From contig BGZK01001456.1 in the NCBI GenBank assembly GCA_005406025.1, positions 62,001 to 126,000 of the forward strand: a stretch of 64,000 nt of DNA, in the 5' to 3' direction. The position numbers and the translations under genes are program-made. This DNA is from Eumeta japonica (taxonomy: Eukaryota > Arthropoda > Insecta > Lepidoptera > Psychidae). The notes under the pieces were generated by a model that saw only the letters and a list, made by a program, of their open reading frames with translations, made no database searches and was not told the DNA's origin. Positions 25,793-37,665 of this stretch are shown in pieces (within the stretch, counting starts at the first letter, position 1; each line of letters starts with the position of its first letter).

Positions 25793-26667
25793 TATTGTTA
25801 AACAACTAGTTGCGATTTTGTAGGTAGTGATGTAATCCCATTGATGTAGAAATTTTGGGACTTCTGATCAAAAAACTGCGACAAGTAGTTTTGACAGACC
25901 TCTTTCGACGTTAATATAAAACTACCCAAAGAATTCTGAAGAGAACGATCCGGATTCCGCAATAGTCTGTGGAGCTTGCTTGCCTTTTCACTATATCTTT
26001 TTCGCACGTTCCTGTCGTAAGTAATCCATTTTTCATCATCAGTGATCAATGTTTTCTAAAACGGTTCTATTTCATTACGTTTCAATAGAGAATAGCAAAT
26101 GAGTACACGATTTATTAAAGTTTTTTCAGCGAGCTTGTATGGGAGCCAAGAATCGATTTTTTTTGTATTTCCAGCTTTTTTCAAACGGCTTAAAATTATT
26201 TTGTGGTCGATCTCCAGCTCTTCAGCTATGTCGTAAGAACTAATGTGCCAATCTTGCTCTACCTTTTTCAAAATGCCATCGACTTTATCCGTAACAGGTC
26301 GACCAGAGAGAAGTTCATTTTTGACATCAAAATTACCGTAAAGAAAACTCTTGAACTAGTTAAATGTTACTCTTACTGACACTGCATTAGTCCATAAACG
26401 TCACATTTTTTCCGCCGTGGATTATGTCGCATTTCTTTCTTTTTTGTAATAAAACGTCAAAATGTCCCGGATTTCTACTTAAGATTTTGATGGATAGAAA
26501 AACAATAGAAAAATGGAGAGATACCGTTTTTACTTTTTTTTCCCCTAATTTTAAAATGTCATCTATTTAATGATATCAAAACTAGCCAGATATAAACAGT
26601 ACAAACAAACAGATTTTATTGCAACTTTTTACTTTCAAAAATATGAAACAACTTTTTCCCGATCCAA
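25793..26667 (-). mobile_element. Mariner-like element 2, internally deleted
   Basis: The 5' terminal repeat lies at the high-coordinate end, ending at 26667 next to TA (26668-26669). The 3' part ends near 25793 without its terminal repeat. The transposase region lacks its middle: the segment after GDEKW-ITYD joins directly to LQNSLGS near the C-terminus, removing the second and third catalytic Asp. The equivalent of the start codon is ATC at 26485-26483. Confidence 0.85.
25798..26485 (-). pseudogene. Mariner transposase with internal deletion
   Basis: Two adjacent frames carry recognisable blocks. 26271-26056 has VEQDWHISSYDIAEELEID and LINRVLICYSLLKRNEIEPF. 26049-25798 has DDEKWITYDRNVRKR, then NSLGSFILTSKEVCQNYLSQ and FFDQKSQNFYINGI. 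A stop separates the frames. The DD34D core is missing and the start codon is lost, so it is non-functional. Confidence 0.8.
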
Positions 26668-27657
26668 TAAGTAAACCCGATGCACTTATGAACCAAAGCA
26701 CTTACGAACTCGAGCTTTTAAATGTTTTCCTTTGACATCCCACTTGACGAAAAGAAATATGTTTTTTTACAATTATTACAAACGCCGGAGGATTCGCGCA
26801 CCACGCTGCGCAGGAAGGATCAATTTCACTAACAGGCTGGGCGGATAAGCCGTATCAACGCTACGTGCGACAACGAAATATGTCAAGTTCAATTTGTGTA
26901 TTCGTAGTATTATAATTATTAATACAACATTACGTTACGAGAGATGCATAAAGTTCATATATATTCGGTATGGAGTATAGCTGATTTAATCTTGTTAATG
27001 AAAACATATTGTTATTGCTCTTAGTTGCAATAATTTTACGCTAGAGATTAAATTAATCACATCCGAAAACGAAATAAAGTAACGGTCACCTTATTTGCAC
27101 TTTGTATTGTTTTTAATTTGACAGCGCTCAGATACACACAACGTCCGTTAGTTACGTCCTTGGGCAATCTAATGGTTTACGCTTTATACGATCCGCCGAC
27201 TCCGGAAGATCAAAGTTGGGGAATATTTTAATTAACCAAAAAAAATGTCGCCATAACAACGAGGAACGAGGCCGACGGAGTAGAGTCGCTTCTATGCATA
27301 TAACTATGAAGCGCGGCGGCGGTCCTCGTCCCGGAGAGACGCAGCTGAAACAAAGGAGCACCCGTCCAGGTGTGCCCGCGGGCTAATTGGACGCCGTGCC
27401 CCCCCACATTCCTGTCGCCGTGAAAATCGTCAGACCTCTAACGATTTCGTTGCGAAATGTATTCCGGAAAATAAAATCATTTTCAAATTCATATTATAAG
27501 GGACAGGAATAATTAAACAAACCTCGGCGAGCCTCTTTCATCTAATATCGTAAAGGTGAATTATTTTTATTTTATATTTAATGAATTATGTGGTCTAGTA
27601 AATTAAGACGGCTTTTTTTTAAACACACACACACATATATATATATATACATTACAG
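26668..27657. other. Unassigned stretch with CA/TA microsatellite
   Basis: 27622-27650 is a CA run passing into a TA run. A GC-richer patch at 27290-27425 has no clear coding signal. Confidence 0.4.
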
Positions 27658-27698
27658 AAAAAACTCGTATATCGCTGAATGAAAAATACGAGTTTTTT
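27658..27698. repeat. 13-bp hairpin next to the microsatellite
   Basis: AAAAAACTCGTAT at 27658-27670 is exactly reverse-complemented at 27686-27698. It resembles a terminator-like foldback, but in this genome it is more likely a small inverted duplication. Confidence 0.7.
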
Positions 27699-27940
27699 TC
27701 TTTCAAAATCTGCTCTGAAATAGATTCAGGAAGGTGAGGAACGACGCCTGTAAAAATCGAACTCTTAATATTAAGATTGAGAGGTCGCGCATTGTGAATT
27801 TTTATTTCTTATATAATTACATAGCAATAAAATATTTGCAAAATTCAAAGTTGAATACTTGCTTAGTTACACAACCGGTCCGTAATATGTAAATACAGTT
27901 GGATATGTCTCAATATAGATTTAAGTGGAACAAATATTAC

Positions 27941-28330
27941 CTTTTTGTATCCGGCCAGCCGGAACGCACGTTCCAGGCAAGCGGCTCGAGATGTCGCCAC
28001 AAGCACCACCGCAGTATCCTCATCTTTCATATCCGCACCGTATCCTCGATGCCGCTCATCGCCCAAATCTTCCAAGTCCGATCTCGCTTTCCTCGCAATA
28101 TCTTCCGACATCTCCTTCGGCGGCGGCGGCACGAACAGCGGATTCTCGTAGAAATCGCGTACTTCGGGAGCTTCGTCACCGATGCAGCCGCCGCCGCGGG
28201 CTGCTCCGCCGGGGGGCGTTACCGAGCCGGCCGCGGCGCCCCCCATATCTGGCGACGGAGTGTCGATATCCGGAGACACACTCGACGGGCCGCTCGGCCG
28301 CGAACCGTTTCCCGAGCGTTCGCGTTCCAT
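27941..28330 (-). CDS. First coding exon of an unidentified minus-strand gene
   Basis: Read on the minus strand from the ATG at 28330, 130 codons stay open to a splice donor (AAAAAG followed by GTAATA at 27940), leaving phase 0. An in-frame TAG at 28342-28340 shortly upstream makes this the first possible Met. The N-terminus starts MERERSGNGSRPSG and is rich in Ser, Pro and Gly. It is followed by an acidic/charged stretch with DFYENPLFVPPPPKEMSED, then DTAVVLVATSRAACLERAFR. There is no signal peptide and no membrane segment, so a cytosolic N-terminal tail is plausible; YENPL could be a tyrosine-type sorting signal. GC- and CpG-rich composition contrasts with the flanks. The protein family was not recognised. 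The antiparallel plus-strand frames here are treated as shadows. Confidence 0.6.
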
Positions 28331-28900
28331 TTTTTTTTTCTATCGTCCCACTGCAATTTCTCCGTCGCGAACGGCGCTGCAGCTGAACGACGACGTCACG
28401 CCGGGTCCGCGCGCCGATCGAGCGTAATAAACGCTAAAACGAACCCGCTCCCGATGACAGTTAAAGAGATTGATGGAATACGCCAGCCGGCGGGTGGGCG
28501 TGACGCGGCTCGGATTACGCGCCGTTGTCGGACGTTAAGCATGGAAATTTTTCGTTGTCGATTTCGCGATGGCCTGCGTTGGAGGATTTAAAAAATAATA
28601 ATAATAACACGCCTGCATCCCCGAAAAGCGGCGCGGAGTCGAGTTCGCTCGACCCGCGTCAGCGTTTGAAAAATCTCTTTGGCCGTATTAAAACAAATTA
28701 TGCGTCGAACGTAGGTTTATAATATTTCGGTAGGCAAACGAGGTGCTCCGGGGGCTCAGGTCGGACTCGGAAGGGACAGGTGAGAAGGGTCAGCCGAAGG
28801 ACCGTCGGCCCTCGCCTGTAATTAGCGCATCCCGGCCGCGCGTGACTTGGGCCACTCTATTCGCGCGCTTTCACCGCTCCACTCTATGGTACGCTATCAA
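28331..28900 (-). promoter_or_regulatory. CpG-rich region upstream of the exon, candidate promoter
   Basis: The high GC and CpG density extends about 570 bp beyond the ATG at 28330, as expected for a 5' UTR and promoter of a minus-strand transcript. No convincing TATA box was seen. The start site cannot be placed from sequence alone. Confidence 0.4.
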
Positions 28901-28989
28901 TTTGTATCAATTTCAGTCTCGATTGTAATCGATAACTTTTAGTAAGCGTATTATAACAGATAATTGTCCATTGACTGATTGATTGACAG

Positions 28990-29245
28990 AGTTGACTGCC
29001 CGATTGACGCAGTGGTACTGACCCTACTTGCTGCGTTGGGGGCGTGGGTTCGATTCCCGCACAGGACAAACAATTATTTATTTTATTTAAAAATTAATGT
29101 TGTCTTGAGTCTGAATGCTACTATGAATTATATGATATATTGACAAAAAAAGGATATCAACTATCTAGTATTCACAATACAAGCCCCGTTGTTTAATTTG
29201 GAACTAGATGGAACTGCGTATATATGTTTGAAGATATCATTATTA
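28990..29245 (+). mobile_element. tRNA-derived SINE
   Basis: A tRNA-like head carries an A-box-like TTGACGCAGTGG (29004-29015) and a B box GGTTCGATTCC (29047-29057), with pol III spacing. The head ends CCCGCACAGGACAA, followed by an unrelated body. Near the 3' end, ATCTAGTATTCACAATACAA and GGAACTAGATGG resemble the conserved ends of insect SINEs I remember (the CCATAA-ACAAGC type). There is no intact cloverleaf acceptor stem, so a functional tRNA is unlikely. Confidence 0.7.
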
Positions 29246-31840
29246 TTCACAACTATTAGATATAATTATGAGGGTCTATTTATAATACCTTTATTAGCAA
29301 AACGCGTAAAAGCAATATGATAAATTATTTTACTTTTTAAGTTACAAAATGACCAACATAATATTGTCACATGTATAACAGCAAAAGTTTATTCCTTATT
29401 TTTACTTTAAACGTTTTAATCCATTATGAACAACGAGGTAATTTTTAATAATAATATATACGAAATGCGATTCAATAATATTATACATAATTATTACGAT
29501 CGAAAATTTCAGCATTAAATAGGTACATTATTATTTCACGGTTCTATCTGTCCCATTGAGGTACTGTACGTGTTCTACCATATGGACTTTTAAACATCTC
29601 ATACATATAAATAAATGTTCCTCTAAAAGAACGCGATTTGTCCGCGTTTACACAGTTCGGTCGCGATCGTCCCTCGGCCCCGTTCGGGGGAACAAGAAAA
29701 ACATTCCTAACGTTTCCTACGTTACAGCGTCATCTTAACACGACATAAATCGCGGAGCAGATGTAACAGATAATTCAAACCGAAAAGAACAGAATTTAAA
29801 CAACACTAAAACTGTTGCTAACGGCTGCCCGCGCGCGGTTGTCCGTTGCATTCCCAAATGAATTTTATTCTGTTTCAATTCTTCGCCGCTTATCAAAGTG
29901 CGTGGCAATTTTTTCTTTGAAAATATTTAGAAGAAAATTATACATTTCAAAGAGCCTTTTCATCATTTATGCGGACAAAAGGTCTAATAGTCGATCTATC
30001 TACTTTTTTTTATTCATATAATAAAATATGTTACGTTATTGAAAAAAGAGCTATAACGCAGTACGAACTTCTAATTTTATTTTAAATACACAGTGAACAT
30101 TTTGAAACTTGTCTAAATAAAAAATGTAACTGCAAACTCATTTCAAATTTTTTAGTGGAATGTACACTACAGCTAATGAACGTATGATATAGGTGCGATT
30201 TTATGTTTTCTCGCGAGAAAATATTATAAAAATATACAATTTTATAATATTTCTCCCGGACGTATTTTCTCCCAAACGTATTTCAGCTACAAAGTGTTTG
30301 AAATTGAAGTGCGAACTGTATTTATTTACTGTTTCGGACCTATTTTCTTTGCTGTGAGCATTGAATCCGCCAACTGAATTGTCATTAAAAAAGTAAAACC
30401 AAAAAAAGGAAGGTTATTGTAGCTTATAATGGACAATAGGTCTTTACAGTTTTCTTTCTACATTTTTTATATATTTCTATTGCGAATATAAGAATGCAAT
30501 AAAACATGTGAATAATTGATGGAACTGTGACGTGAGACTGAATGACAAATTGTTGTTAATGTTTGCTAACAATAATTATTCATTCCGCAATTGCGATATA
30601 TAATTCTAATAACCGGTTAAAGGCTAACACTAAATAAAATCGACAATATTTTTAAGGTAAACAAATAAAATATTATAAATCATATAAACTCTTCGGTATT
30701 CACGAAACACGTACAAATATGGACTTTGTGCAGCTCTCAATTGCTTAATCATCACAAAGTATAAATATGTAATTATCCGTTTTTGCGAATCAACACACAC
30801 AAGTGTCGGTCGTGAGTCACACCCCAACCGCATACGGGGCAGACGCACGCCTCCTGACGCCGCACTTTTATCGAGTGACAGAACTAGGTAAAAGGCTGTG
30901 GTGATATCAATTCTATTCCGATAGCGACCGTTTCGCGTTCGCGGCCGGCCCGGGCGCCGTGCGCTTTCGACGGAATTCCCTCCGCTCCGCGAACGTCGAG
31001 CGGTCGATCGCCGACGGCTTGTTTGTGACAGGTGGCTCGCGGCCGCTGTTTTGTGCCGAAGGGGGGATAAATAATAAAAGCGCCCTAATTTCGTGACGAT
31101 GTTTACGATCGGAATTCGCCGGGCGGAGCGAAGTGAAAAAGAAAAGTTACGTATACGGACGAGCGGTCGTGTTTAGGGGAACGCGCGAGAAAATAGTCCC
31201 GTTCGCATCTACCGAGCTCCCAATAAAATTATCACGCCTTTCTCATTATACAGGTGTGTAATATTGTTGAAAAGATTGAAAATTTTCGTCACTTGTGATG
31301 AAATCAGTATTTAATCCTATCTTCTTTTGTTGTCAAAACTACCAGCCAATTGGTCTTTTATTTGTCAATGTATTTGGTATCGGATCGTTTTGTTGACCGT
31401 ATCTGAGTCCACCCTAAATATATTTCACAGGGTTCAAATATGGCAAGCAAGCAAGCTTGGTGATGAATTAAAATCTTGATTTTCCATTAATGCATTAACG
31501 GTAAATAATGGACAAAAGTAACAATCTCTTCTGATATATCACCTACGTACGTAGTTGTCACAGTTCGTTTTGTATGACGTGTAGCTCCTTATGCGTTGTT
31601 ATACCGTCGCCGCCCCATACCATCACAGACATTCAATCTCTTCCAGTGATGATACATTGAGGGTATTTTGTTCGAGTCGCTTTTAAACTGGCTTAAGATA
31701 AAACCGCGGTTTTATTGCCTAAAAGCAGAAATCGATTACGATTCCGGAATTTATTTGCGGGTCGAACTTACTGGTTATAAAAAACGGTAATTTTTGTAAG
31801 AAATTTAAAGCATTTTAAAGTGAAATATTACATTTATATG
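29246..31840. other. Unassigned stretch with a CpG-rich island
   Basis: 30925-31060 is very CpG-rich, with many CGCG and GGCCGG words, and could be a promoter or enhancer. The flanks are AT-rich and unassigned. An imperfect hairpin (GAGAAAATATTATAAAA and partner) lies near 30215-30255. Confidence 0.4.
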
Positions 31841-32200
31841 TAGTTCTGTTATGGAATTCCAACGTCAATCGTCCGGCTCGATCATCAGACCTTGAAAGCC
31901 AATCATGAACAAAATGCATTTGAATAAATTTCTATCAAGCCCAAACATGGCAAGGTTATTTTGTTCTATTATGGTATGCTAGTGCATACCATCCGGCTGA
32001 AGATCGTCGTATCATCAGAGGCTGAAAATTGATGGTCAGAGTACATCTCAAGACAACTCCAACAAGTTCAAACACGATTAGGATATATTATTTCATTATG
32101 GAGTTCCTGTGTCTATCTTCTGGCTCCATCATCAGATCAATTCAATTATACCATGTTATTGCATTGTCATCGGTCCTCAAAAAGTATACAAAATTCATTT
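31841..32200 (+). repeat. Degenerate tandem repeat, about 120-bp unit, three copies
   Basis: The phrase ATTATGGARTTCC followed about 20 bp later by CCGGCT..ATCATCAGA recurs near 31848, 31978 and 32096, giving units of about 118-130 bp. From memory the phrase (TCTGGCTCCATCATCAGATC) belongs to an interspersed arthropod repeat family. It is not convincingly coding here. Confidence 0.7.
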
Positions 32201-34188
32201 AATCTAACTATCTATATAAAAAAAAAACTCTCCGCTTTATACGAAATACAAACGAAGCAAAATCGATTGCAAATCGTTTGCGTATCGGTATAGACCTGTT
32301 ATCGCTTTGAGAGCGTAATTTGGAAACAATTATGAAATTGCGACTCTTGACGATTTTTGAATTCGTGTATGTCATTAAATTTTATTATTATAATTTAGTG
32401 GTTTCACTGTTAATATCAAGTCAATTTGTATTTCGAAATACCAAGTCGAGAATGACTAAAATAATTTTAAAAACATGCCAAATTAAAAATCGATTCGTTT
32501 TTGATAATAAGGCTGCGGGAAATTGTCACTAAAATGAAATTTCCATCCAACACTTTCCGTATGAGCGAGTAAATTTCGAAGCAGCTACACGATAGTTTGT
32601 AGTAGTTAAAGCGCAACTGGCAGACGAGTATATCACGATTTCAGTCACATTAAGTCTGGTCTGTCACCTACCAGACTTCGCGGAGTTATTTCTGACTCTA
32701 GAAGTCTAATTACGTTCTTTTAACGCACAGCCCATCATGAATCTGTCGTCCGTTGTCGATACTCACAAGTCTGCCGGAATCGTTTGGCATTACGAAAAAT
32801 TACAACCTTTTTCATCATTCGACTGCAATAGTAAACATTTTCAAGTAAAAATACGGCTTTAGAAACTTGAGCTTCAATCACAATCGAAATTATCGCTTAA
32901 TTTTAAACGCTATTTATGTAACAACAATAAATTTTTGATAAAAAAAAAATATACTAAATAATGTCAAGAATAGCAAAAACCATTAAAGTTGCGTATAGTT
33001 CATATCAATGAAACTAGCACTTCACTCGCGACAACAAATGCAACTCGGAGACTTTGTTCATATTACTTGTATCGGTACAGACGTTAAGTGTTTGATGAGA
33101 GCACAGTAAACCACACATTCACAGTATATACGGAATCTATAAGAATAACTAATTATTGTTATTGTAGTTTGTTTCTTCTCGATAAATCCTTTATCCCATT
33201 GGACTGCCAAAATCGAGAAGGGCACACGCTTATCAAAATACGGAACACCGACCAACAAAGTCTAGTTTGCTTTGATTCTACGAAGCAAATATTGTAATTG
33301 TTTCGAGTAAATAATTAGACTCGCTTTTTATGCTATGAACTCTTCACATTTCTTTTAATTTATTAAATAATAGTTAATTTTCCTTTAAAAATTAATTGCG
33401 GAATATATCACGTTTAACGAAAATTGATAGATATCTAATTCCACTTTGAGATTTGCATTTCTTTAACAGAAAATTACCTTTGTATTTTTCGTTTTCTCCC
33501 AGTTTTACGAACGCAATATCTTAATTTAAATAAAATAGAGATATTGGAAAAATGTTGTTTATATTGTTTTTTGAGTAAATTTACCACACCAAAAATATTA
33601 TTTTCAGTCGATTTTCATCAACCTAGACCTTAAACTTAAGAACACTTCAGTCGTTTATTTTCCACGCGAGCACCGCACAATGTCCGGTTTGCTGAGCGAA
33701 AATTATTTCAGCGGTCCCGCGTCGCACGCGCCGCTCGAGTTGGCAGCGCGCGCAGACTGAGCCGGTCTATATTAAATTTGTAATGTGCAAGTGCTTTTAA
33801 TAACATCGCCATATATTTTCACGATTTTCGCGCGATGACACTGCGCGCTGACTCATCGCTCATTCAAGGTTTTCGTTACAGTAATGTTTGAATTTTAGTT
33901 CGAACATATTAAGATGTTAATTTATCTTTTGCTATAACTACAGATAAACATTTTATAAGATAAATTCCTTGTCATATCATAAGACGAAATCGCATTATTA
34001 ACGCATAGTAATATTGAAATTACGTTATTCAATGAAGTGGAATTTCTTATATACATAATATCCTTAACTTAGATCCATGTTTTGTAAAATAATAATAAGA
34101 TATCTTAAAAACATTCACGTTTTATTATGTGATTAACAAATTCGAAGACGTGTCTAAGTATATTTTGTTATTTTTATAGGAAAAAAAA
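32201..34188. other. Unassigned stretch
   Basis: A CpG-richer patch lies at 33660-33850. Two antiparallel frames near 33058-33297 have no motifs. No gene is called. Confidence 0.4.
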
Positions 34189-34925
34189 CGAGTGGTGTCG
34201 TGGGACACCAGGTAGGAACGAAGTTCCTTCGGCTAATGTAGAATCGACACAATTTGCAAAAAAAAAATCGTGCTCAATTTCATGTAAGTTTTCTTGATTT
34301 TTCTCTTAAATTTTGCTGTTTAGTTTTTATTTAAGTACAGGAAAGTATTTAGGAAATTCAGTATTTTGGGAAATAAAATAAATTACGTAAAATAAAAAAA
34401 AATCGTAATTCAAATTATCAACTAAAATAATAAAATATGTCTCTTTATTTTTGTTTGACAACACAAAATTACATAGAAATAGAATAATTTCCCACTATTA
34501 TCACTGTCAATTTCATTCAAGTCACTTGTTAGTTCACTTTCCATTGTTACTATATTTATTATTGTTTTGACGATTTGAAATTATATGAAAATAAACGTGA
34601 CTACACACGAGTAAAATGTATCTATAATGTGAATATTAGCCACGTGCTTGTCCATGAATTTATGAGTATATACTATGCATTGGCGGGGTGGAGTGGTAAT
34701 AGAGAGAGAAGGGATGAGAGAACGAAAGAAAGAGGGAGAAAGAGAAAGGTATTATACACTACTCGCTTATGTATACGACTGTCGCGCCTGCGCACGTCTC
34801 ATTTAACGGTTTTATTCCACGGACTTTTTCTTATGGTTTTACTATCACATTTTTTTCAGTTCGGTCGCGCAGCAAAATCCCTATCTCCTCCAAGCCCGCC
34901 GTAAGGAACTTCGTTCCAATAAATT
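34189..34925 (+). mobile_element. Non-autonomous repeat element, copy A (nearly complete)
   Basis: The left side carries GAGTGGTGTCGTGGGACACC followed by the near-palindrome GGAACGAAGTTCCTT (34214-34228). The right end carries AAGGAACTTCGTTCC and finishes CCAATAAA, the same point as the inverted copy at 35773. Internal landmarks are a GA-rich tract at 34699-34747 and a CpG block near 34788. The element could be a MITE with short inverted ends, or a retroposon ending in AATAAA. No obvious target duplication was found. Confidence 0.7.
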
Positions 34926-35772
34926 GTTATTGAAATCACAAATTATCAAGGACGAATCAGAGACCCTGAGGATATTCAACGAAGCGGCGATATAATTATA
35001 TTTTACTCGATGAACACTAAATCCGTTCGGTCGACTCGACTCCCAACGGAGCCAGCTGAAATCAATTTTCGACCGATTCGTATACGTTTCGCGTAATATT
35101 GAACAATACATGAGAACAATAGATATGAAAATTAAAAGCGCGTAAGATTATAGGCCGTAAAGAAATCGCACACGTGCTGCGATAGAGTGGGCATAAAACG
35201 ACCGCGACCTTGGCGCCGCCGCCGTCTGCGGCCGCTGACGCTGTGCCAACTCGCCGGCGAGGGCGCGGCGGGCGGACCGGGGGCAACCCATACGGCTCTG
35301 CCTATAAATAGCGAACTGCACGGTTAGGCCGGAACGGGGAGATCTTATGGAAGTCCGACCGGAGAATGGCCATTTCGGGCGTCGACTTTCGAAGGGATGA
35401 CCGCTCGGCGACGTCACTGGGCGTTTGTAGGAGTACTAGCAGTTTTGAACATGGTGACTTGCATGCTCGTTCACCTTTTAATAATTTTATAAAAAATGAT
35501 AACGATGATGGTAGAATTATACGATAATTATCGTATCGTATTTTATCTACCTTCGTCCCGAATCGACACAGGCACTGATATCACAACGTCTTGAGATATT
35601 TTGATGACTCATTCGCAAGCGATTGCGAGATTTGTTGTCCTGATCGAAATAGTCTTATTAGGTTCGAAATCAAAGCGCGCGAACACGGCTTGTCGAGTTG
35701 CATTTGACCGGTTTTAAAATACTATTAGTAATAATTAATCCTTTTTAATATGAAGAGTGAAGTGCACTTATT
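34926..35772. other. Spacer of the large inverted repeat, CpG-rich core
   Basis: This is about 850 bp between the inverted copies. Its core at 35180-35420 is strongly CpG-rich, with short overlapping frames on the minus strand (35062-35417) that show no domain. A TATAAATA word at 35303-35310 lies in a GC-rich context on the plus strand. It might be a promoter-bearing captured fragment. Confidence 0.4.
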
Positions 35773-36399
35773 TTATTGGAACGAAGTTCCTTACGGCGAG
35801 CTTGGAGGAGATAGGGATTTTGCTGCGCGACCGAACTGAAAAAAATGTGATAGTAAAACCGTAAGAAAAAGTCCGTGGAATAAAACCGTTAAATGAGACG
35901 TGCGCAGGCGCGACAGTCGTATACACAACCGTATACACTTTCTCTTTCTTCCTCTTTCTTTTCGTTCTCTCATCCCTTCTCTCTCTATTACCACTCTACC
36001 CCGCCAATGCATAGTATATACTCATAAATTCATGGACAAGCACGTGGCTAATATTCACATTATAGATACATTTTACTCGTGAGTAGTTACGTTTATTTTC
36101 ATATAATTTCAAATCGTCAAAACAATAATAAATATAGTAACAATGGAAAGTGAACTAACTAGTGACTTGAATGAAATTGACAGTGATAATAGTGGGAAAT
36201 TATTCTATTTCTATGTAATTTTGTGTTGTCAAACAAAAATGAAGAGACATAGTTTGTTATTTTAGTTGATAATTTGAATTACGATTTTTTTTTATTTTAC
36301 GGAATTTATTTTATTTCCTAAAATACTGAATTTCCTAAATACTTTCCTGTATTTAAATAAAAACTAATCAGCAAAATTTAAAAGAAAAATCAAGAAAAC
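35773..36399 (-). mobile_element. Same element, copy B, inverted and 5'-truncated
   Basis: This is the reverse complement of most of copy A, estimated by eye at about 96% identity. The right end, CCAATAAA read on the minus strand, matches exactly. The distal about 85 bp of copy A (its left end) is missing at 36399, where the sequence switches to a T-rich run and a non-LTR tail. With copy A it forms long inverted arms. Confidence 0.8.
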
Positions 36400-36417
36400 G
36401 TTTTCTTTTTGTATGTT

Positions 36418-36600
36418 CTCACGCCTATTTCACGCACATGGTACGACCCTTGGACACGTCTCTTACTGCACCAATGTTCATCAATCGTTCTTCGTATGTC
36501 GGTTTTAGGTAATCAAAGTTTCGTCCTTCTTTAAATTGCCATCAATTTGGTCTACTTAAGTTTTTATAGGATGACTCTTGCCGACCCATCACTTATACAC
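36418..36600 (-). pseudogene. Non-LTR reverse-transcriptase C-terminal tail, copy 2
   Basis: The minus translation, with frameshifts and stops, shows KEGRNFDYLKPTYEERLMN then AVRDVSKGRTM. This parallels the NFKHPKP..EARDTCKDRTMW series of copy 1 and ends at the same stop context. It lies directly against the truncated end of copy B of the inverted element. Confidence 0.5.
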
Positions 36601-36637
36601 ATTTGCTATATAGTTTTATTTTGTTGCAATGTCAATA

Positions 36638-36672
36638 TACTAGCTGTGCCTGCGGCTTCGCTAGCGTAGACT
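36638..36672 (+). repeat. CpG-rich short repeat tail, copy 2
   Basis: TACTAGCTGTGCCTGCGGCT followed by TCGCTAGCGTAG matches the tail family at 23655 and 60624. Confidence 0.5.
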
Positions 36673-37059
36673 AGAGAATTGTTGTTTAGGTTTTTCTTTT
36701 ATAAACAAAGAAGAATTTTGCTTGGGTATATTAATCAAGTTAAATAACAATAAGACAAATATTTTTAATATAAACATACTTTTAGATGTTTTGTGTATTT
36801 TATGTTTCCTAACTTGAAAAAATATATTTTATTTATATCAAGGCCTCTTTGTATACAACATTCCTCGTTTTTTTAATGGGCGCATGTCAATTTCCCGCAG
36901 GAGGATGTTATTTCAAATACAAAAATGCTTGTAGATCATCCTTAGAAGATAAACATGCTATCGCGGACTTTTTGTAGTTATTTTTGAGATCTATAATTAT
37001 ATAAGAATATTCAATTGATGTGTCTCTTATGGTTTACTCGACGTAAGCCAAATAGGCGC

Positions 37060-37275
37060 CCTAAAAGCGTCTTTTTAGATTTCCAAGCCAAAATGGCAAA
37101 AACGGAACTTTTATAATTTCGTCATGTCCGTCCGTACGTCACAGGCATTTTACTCAAAAACTACAAGATGAATATTGATGAAATTCGAAGTATAGATGTT
37201 TTGTATAAGCCGCTATTTGATTTCGTAGTTAAATGACAAAGTAAATATTTCTAGTGGGGGCACTCCACAGAACAG
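37060..37275 (+). repeat. Interspersed repeat fragment (lepidopteran-type)
   Basis: GCAAAAACGGAACTTTTATA leads into ATTTCGTCATGTCCGTCCGT. A later GGGGGCACTCC block and the CAAAATGGCAAAAACGG context match from memory a widespread insect intronic repeat. The edges are approximate. Confidence 0.45.
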
Positions 37276-37503
37276 TGTAACAGAAGCTGAAATTTTTTTA
37301 ATAATTACGGATATAAATGAATATACAAAATAAATATAAATAACGGCGCATAAAGTATGAAATATGAAATTACCGATTAATCGAAATTCTAAAAATTACA
37401 GATTTCAAATTTAAAAGTATATTTTTCTAAAAAGTATTAGAAAAGAATTTTTCATTAATGATAAAGTCTTATTGATTACTTTTCATTTTGTCTGTGTATA
37501 ATA

Positions 37504-37665
37504 TCACGCCTATTTATCATATACCAGACCACAGATATGGCCCAATTTTTGCACATCTCTCTTGCTTCACCGACATCCATAATACAATTTATGCAAGCTC
37601 GTCAATTTTAGCTACTTAAAAGTTGGCCTTTCTTGGTTTTTTAAAACTTTCGTTGATATATCAAG
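37504..37665 (-). pseudogene. Non-LTR reverse-transcriptase C-terminal tail, copy 3
   Basis: This is the most decayed copy. The minus frame shows DVGEAREMCKNWA and a weak match to the end of copy 1, then the shared AAATAGGCGTGA stop context. Nothing upstream is recognisable. Confidence 0.4.

Noticed and set aside
27899..28591. 230-codon plus-strand open frame
   Set aside because: It is antisense to the better-supported minus exon. It is His/Arg-rich with no motif, so it is a shadow of CpG-rich coding DNA.
28990..29067. Functional tRNA gene
   Set aside because: The A and B boxes are present, but the acceptor stem does not pair convincingly and a SINE-like body follows.
34575..34904. 109-codon open frame inside the inverted repeat element
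   Set aside because: Only the C-terminal half is shared with the inverted copy at 35791-36012, and the upstream frame differs, so coding is not conserved between copies.
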